From Variovorax sp. (GTDB lineage Bacteria; Pseudomonadota; Gammaproteobacteria; Burkholderiales; Burkholderiaceae_C), in the NCBI GenBank assembly GCA_004210915.1, contig SEGS01000034.1:1-35819 (forward strand): a stretch of DNA of 35,819 nt, read 5' to 3'. Every line of letters starts with the position of its first letter. Positions within the stretch are counted from its first letter, which is position 1. The translations under genes were made by a program, and so were the position numbers. Shown piece after piece: positions 12,230 to 19,748 of this stretch. The notes beneath the pieces are model-generated. The model made no database searches. It saw nothing but the letters and a program-made list of their open reading frames with translations, and was not told where the DNA came from.

Positions 12230-12877
12230 ATGACCTTGTTCACCCGCCCGGTTGCGCGCGCTTTCGCCTTGCCCGCCCTGTTGCTGCTGGCCACCAGCAC
12301 GTTCGCGCAGCAGGTTTACCGCAACGTCGACCCGAGTGGCAAGGTCACGTTCTCTGACCAGCCGCCTGCCGCCAACGCCCGCCCTGCCGTCACCGGTGCT
12401 GATGCGGCGTCAACTTCGTCCGGCGCCGGACTGCCCTACGAACTTCGGCAAGTGGCGCAGCGCTACCCGGTCACCCTCTACACCGGCACCGAATGCGCGC
12501 CGTGCGCTTCGGGTCGGTCGCTGCTGGTAACGCGAGGCATTCCGTTCGCCGAGAGAACGGTCCAAAGCAACGCCGATGTCGAGGCGCTGCAGCGCCTGAG
12601 CGGGCAGAGCTCGCTGCCGCTGCTGACGATTGGCTCTCAGCAGCTCAAAGGCTTTTCGGACGGCGAATGGTCCCAGTACCTCGACGCCGCTGGCTATCCC
12701 AGGAGCGCGCAGCTGCCGGCCGGCTTTCGTAGCCCGCCTGCACAACCCATGGTGGCCCGGCAAGAGGCCGCACCGGCGGCAGCCAGCGCAGCGCCCGCCG
12801 CCCGACCCGCTGCCGCACCAACAACTGCTGCGCCGGCTGGCCCGACGCCGGCCAATCCCGCCGGCATCCGGTTCTGA
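12230..12877 (+). CDS. Exported DUF4124-glutaredoxin fusion protein
   Basis: This predicted secreted protein has 215 residues. Residues 1-25 are a signal peptide (basic start, hydrophobic core, cleavage after STFAQ or just before). A DUF4124-like segment follows (VYRNVDPSGKVTFSDQPPA, about 26-46). A glutaredoxin/thioredoxin-like domain begins at about 75 (VTLYTGTECAPCASGR) with the redox pair CAPC. The last 40 or so residues are an Ala/Pro-rich low-complexity tail. The fold suggests a periplasmic thiol-disulfide role, but the substrate is unknown. I chose the ATG at 12230 because it begins directly at the signal peptide; an upstream frame from 12164 adds residues that do not fit. It is 69 bases after prlC and convergent with rpiA. 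Confidence 0.85.
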   Translation: MTLFTRPVARAFALPALLLLATSTFAQQVYRNVDPSGKVTFSDQPPAANARPAVTGADAASTSSGAGLPYELRQVAQRYPVTLYTGTECAPCASGRSLLVTRGIPFAERTVQSNADVEALQRLSGQSSLPLLTIGSQQLKGFSDGEWSQYLDAAGYPRSAQLPAGFRSPPAQPMVARQEAAPAAASAAPAARPAAAPTTAAPAGPTPANPAGIRF

Positions 12878-12901
12878 CGCAGCGCGCCGTAGCGCAGGGC
12901 C

Positions 12902-13597
12902 TCAATCGAAGTTGAGTGTCTGAACGCCAGCGGGTGTGCCGAGCAGGCACACATCGGCCTTCTGGAACGCAAAGACACCGACGGTGACCACGCCCGGCCA
13001 CTGGCTCACTTGAGATTCAAAAGCGAGCGGGTCGGCAATCTTCAGCCCTTTCACATCGAGGATGTGCTGGCCGTTGTCGGTCACCAGCGGCGCGCCGTCC
13101 TTCTGACGCACCTGCGCGCTGGCGCCCATCGCCGCAAACTGGCGCGCCAGCTGCCGCGATGCCATCGGAATGACTTCGACCGGCAACGGAAATGCGCCCA
13201 GCATGTCGACTTGCTTGGAGGCATCGACGATGCAGACGAAGCGGCGCGATTGCGCGGCCACGATCTTTTCGCGCGTGAGCGCCGCACCGCCGCCCTTGAC
13301 CATGAAGCCACGGTGATCGATTTCGTCGGCCCCGTCGATATAGACGGACAGCACGTCGACTTCGTGGCTCTCGAACACCGGGATGCCCAGCGCACGCAAG
13401 CGTTCGGTCGATGCCACCGAACTGGAAACCGCGCCCTTGATGCGGTCCTTGACCGTGGCCAACGCTTCGATGAACTTGTTCACCGTCGACCCCGTGCCGA
13501 CACCGACGATCTCGCCCGGGACCACATAGTCGAGTGCGGCCTGCCCAACTTGCGCCTTGAGCTCGTCCTGGGTGAAGGTGGGTAGCGGGGAAGTCAT
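12902..13597 (-). CDS. rpiA: Ribose-5-phosphate isomerase A
   Basis: RpiA interconverts ribose-5-phosphate and ribulose-5-phosphate in the pentose phosphate pathway. The 231 residues are close to the family length (219 in E. coli). Visible marks are the phosphate loop [13 protein letters not shown], the catalytic DGADEID, the [11 protein letters not shown] motif and the C-terminal GVQTL. The frame stays open for about 60 codons upstream, but the ATG at 13595-13597 ([14 protein letters not shown]) matches the family start, and the extension would overlap pyrD. Its end is 24 bases from the end of the convergent glutaredoxin-like gene. Confidence 0.96.
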   Translation of the reverse strand: MTSPLPTFTQDELKAQVGQAALDYVVPGEIVGVGTGSTVNKFIEALATVKDRIKGAVSSSVASTERLRALGIPVFESHEVDVLSVYIDGADEIDHRGFMVKGGGAALTREKIVAAQSRRFVCIVDASKQVDMLGAFPLPVEVIPMASRQLARQFAAMGASAQVRQKDGAPLVTDNGQHILDVKGLKIADPLAFESQVSQWPGVVTVGVFAFQKADVCLLGTPAGVQTLNFD

Positions 13598-13638
13598 CGC
13601 GGAGAATCCTGGGTTGGTTATTGCCACAGAATTATCCG

Positions 13639-14718
13639 ATGCCCTTGCTGCTGCCCTCCTCGCTCTACGGTCTGGCCCGCCCCTTTCTGTTCGGCTTCGA
13701 CCCCGAGCACGCCCATGAGCTGACGCTCGATGCCCTGGCGCGCACGCAGAACACGCCGCTCGCCTGTGCGTACGCGGCACCGCGCGTGGAGGACCCGGTC
13801 CGCCTCGCGGGACTGACCTTTCCCAACCGCGTCGGACTCGCTGCGGGACTCGACAAAAACGCCCGCTGCATCGATGCCTTTGCCGCCATGGGGTTCGGTT
13901 TTGTCGAGGTCGGCACCGTCACGCCCAAGGCACAGCCCGGCAACCCGAAACCCCGGATGTTTCGCCTCCCGCAGCGCGATGCGCTGATCAACCGCCTCGG
14001 CTTCAACAACGAAGGGCTCGAAGCTTTCGTGGCCAACGTGCAGCGCGCGCGTTTTCGCCAGCGCGGTGGCGCTGCGCCGATGCTGCTCGGCCTGAACATC
14101 GGCAAGAACGCTGCGACACCGATCGAGCGCGCGGTCGATGACTATCTGGTGGCGCTCGACGGCGTGTACCCGCACGCCGACTACGTGACGGTCAATATCT
14201 CGAGCCCGAACACGGCCAACCTTCGATCACTGCAAAGCGATGAGGCACTCGATGCGCTGCTCGGCGCCGTGGCCGACAAGCGCGAAACGCTGGCAGCGCG
14301 GCATGGCAAGCGCGTGCCCTTGTTCGTGAAGATCGCGCCTGATCTCGATGAGCGGCAGGTGGCAGTGATTGCAGCCACGCTGACGCGCCACGGCATGGAC
14401 GGTGTGATCGCCACCAACACCACGCTGGCGCGCGACGCTGTCGAAGGGCTACCGCACGCGCAAGAGGCGGGCGGCCTGTCCGGTGCGCCGGTGCGCGAAG
14501 CCAGCAACCGTGTGATTGCGCAGCTGCGCACGGCGCTCGGCCCGGCATTTCCGATCATCGGCGTGGGTGGCATCCTGAGCGCGGCCGATGCAGAGGCCAA
14601 GCGAACAGCAGGCGCCGATGTGGTCCAGATCTACACAGGCTTGATCTACCGTGGCCCGGCGCTCGTCGCGCGGGCGGCGCGGGCGCTGCAGCAGCAAGCC
14701 CGGCAATCCGGAACCTGA
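13639..14718 (+). CDS. pyrD: Dihydroorotate dehydrogenase (quinone), class 2
   Basis: PyrD oxidises dihydroorotate to orotate in pyrimidine synthesis and passes electrons to the quinone pool at the inner membrane. From the ATG at 13639 it has 359 residues. The short N-terminal helical segment ([20 protein letters not shown]) marks the membrane-associated class 2. FMN and catalytic signatures are [41 protein letters not shown] (with the class 2 catalytic serine), IATNTT and GVGGI near the C-terminus. A TTG codon at 13621 would add six residues, but the ATG fits family N-termini better. It is divergent from rpiA, with only 41 bases between the two starts. Confidence 0.96.
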   Translation: MPLLLPSSLYGLARPFLFGFDPEHAHELTLDALARTQNTPLACAYAAPRVEDPVRLAGLTFPNRVGLAAGLDKNARCIDAFAAMGFGFVEVGTVTPKAQPGNPKPRMFRLPQRDALINRLGFNNEGLEAFVANVQRARFRQRGGAAPMLLGLNIGKNAATPIERAVDDYLVALDGVYPHADYVTVNISSPNTANLRSLQSDEALDALLGAVADKRETLAARHGKRVPLFVKIAPDLDERQVAVIAATLTRHGMDGVIATNTTLARDAVEGLPHAQEAGGLSGAPVREASNRVIAQLRTALGPAFPIIGVGGILSAADAEAKRTAGADVVQIYTGLIYRGPALVARAARALQQQARQSGT

Positions 14719-14725
14719 AAGCGAC

Positions 14726-14760
14726 GCGGCCACTGTGTCTCGGTTGGAGACGGTGGCCGC
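14726..14760 (-). terminator. Hairpin between convergent pyrD and the holin-like gene
   Basis: The perfect 8-base arms GCGGCCAC (14726-14733) and GTGGCCGC (14753-14760) enclose a second pairing, GTCTC/GAGAC. No U-tract follows in the plus direction. In the minus direction a short TTT occurs a few bases later, so it is at best a weak intrinsic terminator, more plausible for the minus-strand operon. Confidence 0.5.
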
Positions 14761-14800
14761 TGGTGCTGACCGCCTAAAGAGCTCTACCGCGGTGGCGGGA

Positions 14801-15520
14801 TCAGCGCATGCGCCAGAGCACGGGCGCAATGAACGCCGCCCAGCGCAACAGACGCCGCGGCTTGAACACCACGACAGCCGCCGCGGCCGCCACGCCCGCC
14901 GCCACCGGATGCGCACGCGCGATGCGCAGCGCAGCCTCGGTCGCAGTTTCGTCGGGCGGCGGCGCCGGCCGGACAGCCTTCGTGCCGGCCGATGCGCCAG
15001 CACGTGCCTCCGGAGCCGTCCCCTGCAGCGTCGCAACGCGCAGGCGCTGGCGCTCGATACGCGTCAGAAGTTCTTCTCGCGTGGCAGGCCGAGGGGGACG
15101 CGGCTTGTCGTCCTCCTGACCCCAACCCCATCGCGCCTGCGCCCATTCCCAATCGCGTTCGATTTCCTTGCGGGCCGAAGTCACCCCCTCCGAAGGACTG
15201 CGCAAATTGGCGAGCAAGGCCAGGACAGCGCCGATCCACAGCACGATCCACACGGCAGCGACCGACCACGCGGCCGTGGTGCGTTGCGGCGTTTCCCAGA
15301 AATGGACGACCACCGCGACGGAAAGCAAGGCCACCGTCACGGTGGTCAGGCCCAACACAGCGATCACGAGAATGAGCATGCGCTTGAGACGCTCTTTCTC
15401 CTCGTCCCACGCCATGCGCACCAGTTGCGCGCGGTCTTCCGCAGCCAGCGCGCTTTCACCCGCCGCAATGCGAATGCGGCGCAATGGGGCGTCGAGTCCC
15501 AACAGCGACAGCAATTTCAT
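14801..15520 (-). CDS. Phage-holin-family (YqjE-like) membrane protein
   Basis: This 239-residue membrane protein resembles the YqjE / Phage_holin_3_6 family. The name reflects sequence likeness and does not imply phage origin. An N-terminal soluble amphipathic part (1-45) is followed by two TM helices (about 47-70, MLILVIAVLGLTTVTVALL, and about 80-105, WSVAAVWIVLWIGAVLALL). A charged cytoplasmic region (about 110-195) contains an arginine-rich helix (ATREELLTRIERQRLR). A weaker third hydrophobic stretch near the C-terminus has PVAAGVAAAAAVVVF. It follows the DUF883 gene by 67 bases on the same strand; the pairing matches yqjD-yqjE elsewhere. The function is unknown, and stress or stationary-phase envelope roles are the usual suggestion. 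Confidence 0.8.
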   Translation of the reverse strand: MKLLSLLGLDAPLRRIRIAAGESALAAEDRAQLVRMAWDEEKERLKRMLILVIAVLGLTTVTVALLSVAVVVHFWETPQRTTAAWSVAAVWIVLWIGAVLALLANLRSPSEGVTSARKEIERDWEWAQARWGWGQEDDKPRPPRPATREELLTRIERQRLRVATLQGTAPEARAGASAGTKAVRPAPPPDETATEAALRIARAHPVAAGVAAAAAVVVFKPRRLLRWAAFIAPVLWRMR

Positions 15521-15587
15521 TGATCAGCCTCCCTGCCCTGACAGGGCGCGACAGGTCAAAGCGGAGTGAAGGTTGTGGGCAGCGCGA

Positions 15588-15884
15588 TCAGCGGCGACCA
15601 AGAATCAAACCCACCAGCACGCCAACCGCGAGCGCCGCCCCGGCAATCTGCCAGGGTTCGTCATGGGCGTAGGCATTGGCGGTGTCGGCCGCCTTGCGGG
15701 CTTTCTCTGCGGCCAGCTTGCTCTTCTCGGCTGCCAATTCGCGTGCAATCGCCAGCTTGGTGTCGATGCGCTGGCGCAGCGCCTTGATCTGGGGCACCGA
15801 ATCCAGGTCCTTGCTGGCCAGAACGCCGCGCACGTCGCGAGCGATGTCTTCAGCGGCCGATTCGAGATTGGTAGATGCACTCAT
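15588..15884 (-). CDS. DUF883 (ElaB/YqjD/YgaM-type) tail-anchored protein
   Basis: This is a 98-residue protein with a long alanine/lysine-rich amphipathic helix (about 1-75, coiled-coil-like) and one C-terminal membrane anchor (WQIAGAALAVGVLVGLILG) ending in RR. This is the ElaB/YqjD family layout. E. coli members bind ribosomes and the inner membrane in stationary phase, which I only infer here. I used the ATG at 15882-15884 because GGAGG lies about 10 bases upstream; a GTG three codons earlier lies too close to that site. It is the first gene of a two-gene operon with the YqjE-like protein. Confidence 0.85.
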   Translation of the reverse strand: MSASTNLESAAEDIARDVRGVLASKDLDSVPQIKALRQRIDTKLAIARELAAEKSKLAAEKARKAADTANAYAHDEPWQIAGAALAVGVLVGLILGRR

Positions 15885-15929
15885 TGGAAACACTCCTCCG
15901 TGATGACGACGGCACCATGCCGACGATTC

Positions 15930-15948
15930 GACGCCAGCAGATGGCGTC
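15930..15948. repeat. Inverted repeat upstream of the DUF883 gene
   Basis: The perfect arms GACGCCA and TGGCGTC are separated by 5 bases. It lies between the end of the FAD oxidoreductase and the start of the DUF883 gene (both minus). There is no U-tract on either side, so it may be an operator, an mRNA 3'-end hairpin or chance. Confidence 0.45.
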
Positions 15949-16034
15949 CATTCATGTTACAGGCTCATGTCGACGCGTACGTGTAGGCCTTGTGCGTTTT
16001 TGCCGTGCATCCGACGAATTCCTGCACCGCTTCG

Positions 16035-17132
16035 TCACGCCAGAAGACCGGCAACATAACGGGCAATCGCAAGGCTGCTGGTGAGGCCGGGGGACTCAAT
16101 GCCGAAAAGATTCACCAGCCCCGGCACACCATGCGCGGCGGGGCCATCGATCATGAAGTCAGCCGCCGACGCGCCGGGTCCCGAAATTTTGGGGCGGATG
16201 CCCGCGTACCCAGGAACCAGCGCGCCATCGGGCAACGCGGGCCAATACTTGCGGACCTCGCCGTAGAAGCCTTCGCCGCGTGTCGGGTCGACCGCCAGAT
16301 CGTCGGCCGAGCCCACCCACTCGACGTCCGGACCGAACTTGGGCTGCGCGCCGAGGTCGAGCGTCAGGTGCACGCCCAATCCGCCCGGCTCGGGAACGGG
16401 GTAGATCAGCCGCGTGAACGGCGCGCGACCCGATAAAGTGAAGTAGCTCCCCTTCGCGAAATACGGCACCGGAATGTTCGAGCAAGCCAATCCCTCGAAC
16501 CGGTTGGCAAGCGCAGGCGCACCCAACCCCGCAGCATTGACCACGCTGCGGCACCGCAACCGCGTTCCGTCTTCCGTGGTCACCACGATGGCATCTGCGC
16601 CGCATTCAGCGCCGGTCACGGCCGACTTGAGGGCCAGCATGCCGCCGGCGTTCTCGAGGTCACCGAGCAGACTCAGCATCAGTGCGTGGCTGTCAACGAT
16701 GCCCGTGCTCGGCGAATGCAGCGCAGCCAGGCAGCGCAGTGCAGGCTCCATGGCCATCGCCTCGGCGCCCGTGAGCAATCGAAGATCGTCCACGCCATTG
16801 GCTGCTGCGCGGCCGACGATCGCAGCCAGGTCGCCGACCTGATCTTTGGATGTCGCCACGATGAGCTTGCCGCAACGCCTGAACGGCACCCCGCGCGCCT
16901 GCACGTAGTCGTACAGCAAGGCTTTGCCTTCCACGCACAGCCGCGCCTTGAGCGATCCAGCGGGGTAGTAAATGCCAGCGTGGATCACCTCGCTGTTGCG
17001 CGAGCTGGTGCCGGTCCCGAAGGCGTTCTCGGACTCCAGCACCAGGACCTCGCGTCCCTGCAGCGCCAGCGCGCGCGCCACAGCCAGCCCCACGACACCT
17101 GCGCCGATCACGACGCAATCGATTTCATCCAT
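16035..17132 (-). CDS. FAD-dependent oxidoreductase, L-2-hydroxyglutarate oxidase-like
   Basis: This is a DAO-family flavoprotein of 365 residues. The N-terminal FAD-binding fold is clear ([19 protein letters not shown], then E33/E35 in [11 protein letters not shown]). The stretch [19 protein letters not shown] and the C-terminal [19 protein letters not shown] are characteristic of the LhgO / L-2-hydroxyglutarate dehydrogenase group. That group oxidises L-2-hydroxyglutarate to 2-oxoglutarate, passing electrons to quinone. The exact substrate cannot be read from sequence alone; related enzymes act on other 2-hydroxy or amino acids. It seems to be a single-gene unit, 147 bases upstream of the DUF883 operon and 175 bases downstream of a tRNA. 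Confidence 0.85.
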   Translation of the reverse strand: MDEIDCVVIGAGVVGLAVARALALQGREVLVLESENAFGTGTSSRNSEVIHAGIYYPAGSLKARLCVEGKALLYDYVQARGVPFRRCGKLIVATSKDQVGDLAAIVGRAAANGVDDLRLLTGAEAMAMEPALRCLAALHSPSTGIVDSHALMLSLLGDLENAGGMLALKSAVTGAECGADAIVVTTEDGTRLRCRSVVNAAGLGAPALANRFEGLACSNIPVPYFAKGSYFTLSGRAPFTRLIYPVPEPGGLGVHLTLDLGAQPKFGPDVEWVGSADDLAVDPTRGEGFYGEVRKYWPALPDGALVPGYAGIRPKISGPGASAADFMIDGPAAHGVPGLVNLFGIESPGLTSSLAIARYVAGLLA

Positions 17133-17268
17133 GCACCGAGCTTATCGCGGGTGCCATGTGGAGACGTCGCCGATCTGCGGGCGCAGAGAGCGAGCGCGCC
17201 GGGCGGCGCGCACTGCCGCGAGATGGCGTGCGATCGAGGATTCCATAGATGCTTTTTTCGAGGCCCGA

Positions 17269-17291
17269 TGCAGATGCCGAATCGATCTGCA
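17269..17291. repeat. Inverted repeat downstream of tRNA-Val
   Basis: The perfect 7-base arms TGCAGAT / ATCTGCA have a 9-base loop, starting 17 bases beyond the tRNA 3' end on the minus strand. There is no U-tract, so it may be a 3' processing hairpin of the tRNA precursor. It lies within the 175-base gap 17133-17307, where I see no gene. Confidence 0.4.
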
Positions 17292-17307
17292 AAACCTCTG
17301 ATGAATT

Positions 17308-17382
17308 TGGTGGGCGGTGGAGGCTTCGAACCTCCGACCCCAGCAGTGTGAATGCTGTGCTCTACCCCTGAGCTAACCGCCC
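17308..17382 (-). tRNA. tRNA-Val (anticodon CAC)
   Basis: The minus strand folds as a full cloverleaf of 75 bases. The acceptor stem is GGGCGGT / ACCGCCC, the D stem GCTC / GAGC, and the anticodon stem CAGCA / TGCTG around the loop TTCACAC (anticodon CAC, reading GUG). The T stem is GGAGG / CCTCC with loop TTCGAAG. The discriminator is A, followed by an encoded CCA (17308-17310). All stems pair without mismatch. It lies 79 bases downstream of dnaQ on the same strand. Confidence 0.97.
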
Positions 17383-17384
17383 TT

Positions 17385-17404
17385 GGCAAAGCGAGCGCTT
17401 TGCC
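17385..17404. repeat. Perfect hairpin just upstream of tRNA-Val
   Basis: The arms GGCAAAGC and GCTTTGCC are separated by 4 bases and end 2 bases before the mature tRNA 5' end. It may lie in the tRNA 5' leader and help RNase P or other processing, or it may end dnaQ transcription, although no U-tract follows. Confidence 0.5.
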
Positions 17405-17442
17405 GAGAATTGATTTCCGCACGTCTCGGTGCTAAGCCTTCT

Positions 17443-17450
17443 ATTATGCC
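17443..17450 (-). promoter_or_regulatory. Possible extended -10 promoter for tRNA-Val
   Basis: The minus strand reads TGG then CATAAT, which fits an extended -10 element. The -10 is at 17443-17448, and the start would fall about 54 bases before the mature tRNA. No good -35 was found at the expected spacing, and read-through from dnaQ is an alternative. Confidence 0.3.
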
Positions 17451-17461
17451 ACAGGGTTTTG

Positions 17462-18160
17462 TCACTCTTGACGAAAAATGGTCCGCCCGTTACTGGATTT
17501 ATCGAGCTGCGTCAGCAGGGCGACATGCGCTTCGAGTTCATGCGGTGCAGCCTGCAACACGGGCAAGTCGAAAAGCCGCAGGTCCACAGCAACCAGTGTG
17601 CCGGACACCGGCGTGTCCGACGCGACTTCAATCAGCAGGGCATCCTGACCGCGGGTCAGATTGATGTAGACGTCCGCGAGCAGTTGCGCATCGAGCTTCG
17701 CGCCGTGAAACGTGCGATTGGAACGGTCGACACCGAACCGATCGCAGAGCGCATCGAGGGAGTTGCGCTTGCCCGGGTACACCAGCTTCGCCATCGCCAG
17801 GGTGTCGGTCACGCTGTCAACAAAACTGCGCAGCGGCGGCAGTCCGGCCAGTTCCAGCTCCTTGTTGAGAAAGCCGACGTCGAAGGCCGCGTTGTGGATG
17901 ATCAGCTCGGCCCCTCGCAGGTACTCCACCACGTCCTGGGCCAGTGTCGCGAACTTGGGCTTGTCCCTGAGAAAGTCGGATGTGAGTCCATGGACCTTGA
18001 GCGCGTCTTCATGGCTTTCGCGCCCGGGATTGAAATACATGTGCAAGTCATTGCCGGTCAGCTTGCGGCTGAAGAGTTCGACACAGCCGAGTTCGATCAC
18101 GCGATCGCCGTTGTCGGCCGACAGGCCCGTGGTTTCAGTGTCCAGAACGATTTGACGCAT
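17462..18160 (-). CDS. dnaQ: DNA polymerase III epsilon subunit (3'-5' proofreading exonuclease)
   Basis: DnaQ is the proofreading subunit of the replicative polymerase core. The 232 residues show all three DEDDh exonuclease motifs: DTETTGL at the N-terminus (D7, E9), HNAAFDVGFLNKEL in the middle and HGAKLDAQLLADVY near residue 165. The C-terminal tail, which in E. coli binds the alpha subunit, is present but divergent. The start is the ATG at 18158-18160, giving MRQIVLD, the usual family start. Upstream in-frame codons overlap the divergent transporter gene and have no family likeness. tRNA-Val follows on the same strand. Confidence 0.94.
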   Translation of the reverse strand: MRQIVLDTETTGLSADNGDRVIELGCVELFSRKLTGNDLHMYFNPGRESHEDALKVHGLTSDFLRDKPKFATLAQDVVEYLRGAELIIHNAAFDVGFLNKELELAGLPPLRSFVDSVTDTLAMAKLVYPGKRNSLDALCDRFGVDRSNRTFHGAKLDAQLLADVYINLTRGQDALLIEVASDTPVSGTLVAVDLRLFDLPVLQAAPHELEAHVALLTQLDKSSNGRTIFRQE

Positions 18161-18256
18161 GCGCACATTGTTGCAGAGCACAAACAACTGCTCCAAACCG
18201 CCTCGCCATTGGGCGGGGATACCCTTAAGATGACATGGAATCAACACTTTGTCACT

Positions 18257-19369
18257 ATGTCGTACAAAACGTTTCATCTCTGCGCAATCCTGTTGGCTTT
18301 GAGCTTCGGCGCCCAAGCGCAAACCAAACCGATCCTGATCGGCCAGACCTACATCAAGACCGGTCCATTGGCCTCGCTCTCGACGGAGCCGCTGCTGGGC
18401 ATCCGCGCGCTCTTGACGGCCACCAACGCCGCTGGCGGCGTGAACGGGCGACCGGTGGAATTGCGGCAACTCGACGATGCCTACGACGCTGCGAAAGCCG
18501 CGGACAACGTGAAGACCTTTGTTGACGAAGGAGCGGTGGGCATTCTGATGCCGATCGCAACCACTTCGTCAGTGGGCGCGCTGAAGGCCGCCAACGAGCT
18601 CAAGGTGCCGTTGATCGCGCCCTACACCGGCGCCGGACCGGTGGTGAAACAGTCTGATTGGGGCTTCCCTGTGCGCATCAGCTTCGATGAGGAGTACAGC
18701 CGCATCGTGAACCACCTGTTCACCATCGGCGTGACGCAGATCGCCTTCGCCCACAACGACAACCCCGGCGCCAAATCGGCGATGGAAAGCACAGCCAAAT
18801 TCATCGCGGAACGCGGCGCGAAGATGGTCGGCAGCGTGGCCATCAAAAATGATGCGTCCGATGCGGCCGAACGCGCGGCCGAGCTGGTCAAGCTCAAGCC
18901 GAAGGCGGTCGTGCTGTCAGCCACCAATGGCGTGACCGCGAAGTTCATCGCGGCGTACAAGGCTGCGGGTGGCGAAACCGCTTTCTATTCCTTCTCGTTC
19001 CTGAACGGTCAGAAGCTGCATGAGGACATCCAGAAGTCCGCGGCGGGCGTCGTCATCTCTCAGGTGGTGCCGTATCCGTGGAACTCCGCCATGCCGTTGA
19101 TCTCCGAATACCAGGCCGCAATGAAGAAGATCGGCGCCAACGAGTTCAGCTACGGAAGTCTCGAAGGCTATGTATCCGCCAAGGTGCTGGTGGAAGGCCT
19201 GCGCCGCGCAGGCCCCACGCCCACGCCGGAGACGCTGCGAAAAGGTCTCGAGTCTTTTCGCACACTGGATCTCGGCGGCATCGCGGTGCAATACCGCCCC
19301 GGCGAGCACAAGGGCCTGACGTTCTCCGAGTTGTCGATGCTGAAGAGCGACGGCCGCTACCTGCGCTGA
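18257..19369 (+). CDS. Periplasmic branched-chain-amino-acid-type substrate-binding protein
   Basis: This is a solute-binding protein of the Leu/Ile/Val (Peripla_BP_6) family with 370 residues from this start. Residues 1-22 are a signal peptide (MSYKTFHLCAILLALSFGAQ, then AQ). The mature part opens with ILIGQTYIKTGPLA, a family hallmark, and has two alternating alpha/beta lobes, including the GAVGILMPIATTSSVGA and APYTGAGPVVKQ stretches. The ligand cannot be told from sequence. No permease or ATPase gene is nearby, so it is an orphan that may serve a distant transporter. An ATG nine codons upstream (18230) is an alternative start with a longer positive region. It is divergent from dnaQ and convergent with fdx. 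Confidence 0.85.
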   Translation: MSYKTFHLCAILLALSFGAQAQTKPILIGQTYIKTGPLASLSTEPLLGIRALLTATNAAGGVNGRPVELRQLDDAYDAAKAADNVKTFVDEGAVGILMPIATTSSVGALKAANELKVPLIAPYTGAGPVVKQSDWGFPVRISFDEEYSRIVNHLFTIGVTQIAFAHNDNPGAKSAMESTAKFIAERGAKMVGSVAIKNDASDAAERAAELVKLKPKAVVLSATNGVTAKFIAAYKAAGGETAFYSFSFLNGQKLHEDIQKSAAGVVISQVVPYPWNSAMPLISEYQAAMKKIGANEFSYGSLEGYVSAKVLVEGLRRAGPTPTPETLRKGLESFRTLDLGGIAVQYRPGEHKGLTFSELSMLKSDGRYLR

Positions 19370-19395
19370 CGAATCACTACCAGGTCACACCACGC

Positions 19396-19734
19396 TCAGT
19401 GATTTTCCTTGGCGTGGTTGAGCGAGTACTTGGGAATCTCGACCGTCAGGTTCTCCTGCGCCAGGATGGCCTGACAGCTCAGGCGTGACTGCGGCTCCAG
19501 GCCCCAGGCGCGGTCCAGCAGGTCTTCTTCTTCTTCGTCGGCCTCGTTGAGCGAGTTGTAGCCTTGGCGCACGATCACATGGCAGGTGGTGCAAGCACGG
19601 CTCATGTCGCAGGCGTGCTCGATGTTGATCTTGTTGTCGAGCAAAGCCTCGCAGACCGAGGTGCCGGCGGGCGCGCTGATCTCGGCGCCCTCCGGGCAGT
19701 ACTCGGCGTGCGGCAGGATCTTGATGATGGGCAT
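19396..19734 (-). CDS. fdx: ISC-type [2Fe-2S] ferredoxin
   Basis: This is an adrenodoxin-like ferredoxin that donates electrons during Fe-S cluster assembly on IscU. It has 112 residues. The cluster ligands are C42, C48 and C51 in HACDMSRACTTCHV, plus C87 in RLSCQAIL. An acidic helix, EADEEEEDLLD (about 64-74), is the usual docking face. It is the last gene of the isc operon, 14 bases after hscA. No iscX follows; the next gene is convergent. Confidence 0.97.
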   Translation of the reverse strand: MPIIKILPHAEYCPEGAEISAPAGTSVCEALLDNKINIEHACDMSRACTTCHVIVRQGYNSLNEADEEEEDLLDRAWGLEPQSRLSCQAILAQENLTVEIPKYSLNHAKENH

Positions 19735-19748
19735 CGTGACTGTTCTTC

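Noticed and set aside
13621..13638. TTG start for pyrD, adding MPQNYP
   Set aside because: The ATG at 13639 gives the expected class 2 PyrD N-terminus.
13598..13780. Upstream extension of RpiA
   Set aside because: It is an Arg/Ala-rich shadow of pyrD on the opposite strand, and RpiA proteins start near MTQDELK.
14801..15520. Prophage remnant suggested by the holin-like protein
   Set aside because: The DUF883-YqjE-like pair is a normal chromosomal envelope operon, and no other phage gene is near.
17108..17422. Small minus-strand frame of 104 codons
   Set aside because: It runs straight through tRNA-Val, a common false gene call over a tRNA.
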